Assembly: GCA_003254885.1 (NCBI GenBank)
Contig: QANT01005818.1
Location: 1-64,000 of the forward strand
Source: Purshia tridentata
Taxonomy: Eukaryota > Streptophyta > Magnoliopsida > Rosales > Rosaceae
DNA: 64,000 nucleotides
Direction of reading: 5' to 3'
Shown piece after piece: positions 62,984 through 64,000 of this stretch. The notes under the pieces are model-generated. The model was not told the origin of the DNA and searched no databases. It saw only the letters and a list, made by a program, of their open reading frames with translations. Positions within the stretch are counted from its first letter, which is position 1. Each line of letters starts with the position of its first letter. The translations under genes were made by a program, and so were the position numbers.

Positions 62984-64000
62984 TCTGCCTTGTCAAATTT
63001 GGGAATCTGAATACTGCAAGAATGCTTGGAACATAATGATTGGAAACAAAAAACTCAGAGAACAAAATTTAATTATAGCGATAAAAAGAGAATTAAGAAA
63101 ATGGCATGGATGAGGTGAATACCAACCTGTACAAGGAGTAAAGGGGTTGAAGAGAGCACAATGGTTTGCCTGAATGGTTGTTATAGTGAAGAAATAGAAT
63201 TAAAAGAGATACAATGAAGGACAGGGCCTTTATAGAATCAGGCCAAACATTTCCTTTTGGTCTTGCTTCTAAGAAAGAACAGATATTTGTAGTGCACGTG
63301 AAGGCTTATAATTAAATTGATTGGAAGCTTAGCAAGAACTAAATTCAAACAAGTCTTTTAAGCAGGCATTTCACAGCATTTCTTATTATTTTTAAAATAA
63401 GTTGCAGGACAATAATATATATATATTATTATTATTATATGTGGAATGCCAGTTTTAGCGTGTTGGCAATTTGGCTTCACACAGAATAAACGTACAAACG
63501 TGGGAGTTGCAACTTACAACTTTGACAAAATTAAGGATTCTCATGCGTTATTCTCACCATCACTTTTGCGTATTCTTTAATCGATAAATCCCTATGTGTT
63601 TTGCTTTCCTAGAGTTGGTGCAGCACATTTATTTATTGTGAGAGAATGTGACTCATAGAGTTGAAAAAATTGGAAAACAAGAACAAATTGAGTTGTATTA
63701 ATTTATTGTATATTGTATTATCAATAATTAAATGAGGCAGGCAGGCTTTCTTTTTCTTCTGTTTGGTGCCTGCACTGCACGCACATCACCTTATCCTATC
63801 ACACACTTTTTTTTTTTGGCCAAGAATCCTATTACACACTTTAACGAATAATAACGCACGCTCACAATCGGACGGCATTCATGTCACATTCAAATTAATT
63901 CAAGCTAATCATCATTTCATTTGATTCTCATTTCACTTTTCAATGTAAATTGTAAACAAACAAACACAAATTAATTAAAAGTTTTAAAACTTAAAAGCAT
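62984..64000. other. Upstream region of the UPF0496 gene
   Basis: Holds the leader and promoter of the minus-strand UPF0496 gene; a short purine-rich stretch near 63130-63160 is in the probable leader. An AT/ATT microsatellite lies at about 63415-63440. No other gene is seen up to the window end. Confidence 0.5.

Overview
The window is nuclear DNA of a flowering plant, most likely a eudicot. It is AT-rich, has split genes with GT-AG introns of 80 bp to over 1.8 kb, CT-rich leader sequences, and plant-only gene families (chloroplast TatB/HCF106, a BAHD acyltransferase, a UPF0496 protein, a plant-type bHLH). The style suggests a Rosaceae such as Prunus, but I cannot prove that from sequence alone. 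I see no operon, CRISPR array, phage or tRNA gene.

Nine protein-coding genes can be read through splice-consistent exons. They are: (1) an atypical bHLH factor (+, CDS 6206-8141, long 5'-UTR intron); (2) a SELENOF/Sep15-like ER thioredoxin-fold protein (-, 10739-13648); (3) a membrane-anchored C2-GRAM-VASt protein, ortholog of Arabidopsis BAGP1 (-, 18 exons, 16617-30158); (4) a plant-specific nuclear protein of unknown function (+, 33705-37903); (5) a small basic unknown protein (+, 40394-42161); (6) thylakoid Tat translocase subunit HCF106/TatB (+, 47261-49657); (7) a METTL14-type m6A methyltransferase subunit, MTB/EMB1691 (-, 50281-55178); (8) a BAHD acyltransferase of the DCR cutin type (-, 57502-59530); (9) a UPF0496 family protein (-, 61689-62983). 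They do not form one pathway. This is an ordinary gene-rich chromosome arm mixing transcription, ER quality control, lipid/membrane signalling, thylakoid transport, RNA methylation and cuticle formation.

Between and inside the genes lie decayed mobile elements: a hAT-like remnant (about 14.1-14.4 kb), a Ty1/copia 3' part with one LTR (14.65-15.4 kb), a TRIM-like miniature LTR element (18.43-18.88 kb) and a LINE reverse-transcriptase fragment (about 19.95-20.66 kb) in BAGP1 introns, an inverted-repeat DNA element (43.40-44.21 kb), and a BTB-protein pseudogene (31.19-31.50 kb). Two promoter-like GC-rich patches (about 1.98-2.42 kb and 45.3-45.86 kb) have G-boxes but no recognisable gene behind them.

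No new multi-gene system stands out. The most useful leads are a duplicated splice donor in the bHLH gene, the loss of the redox motif in the SELENOF-like protein, paired palindromes in its promoter, the TRIM-like element, the inverted-repeat element full of TGTGACTG/CAGTCACA, and the two orphan promoter-like patches.
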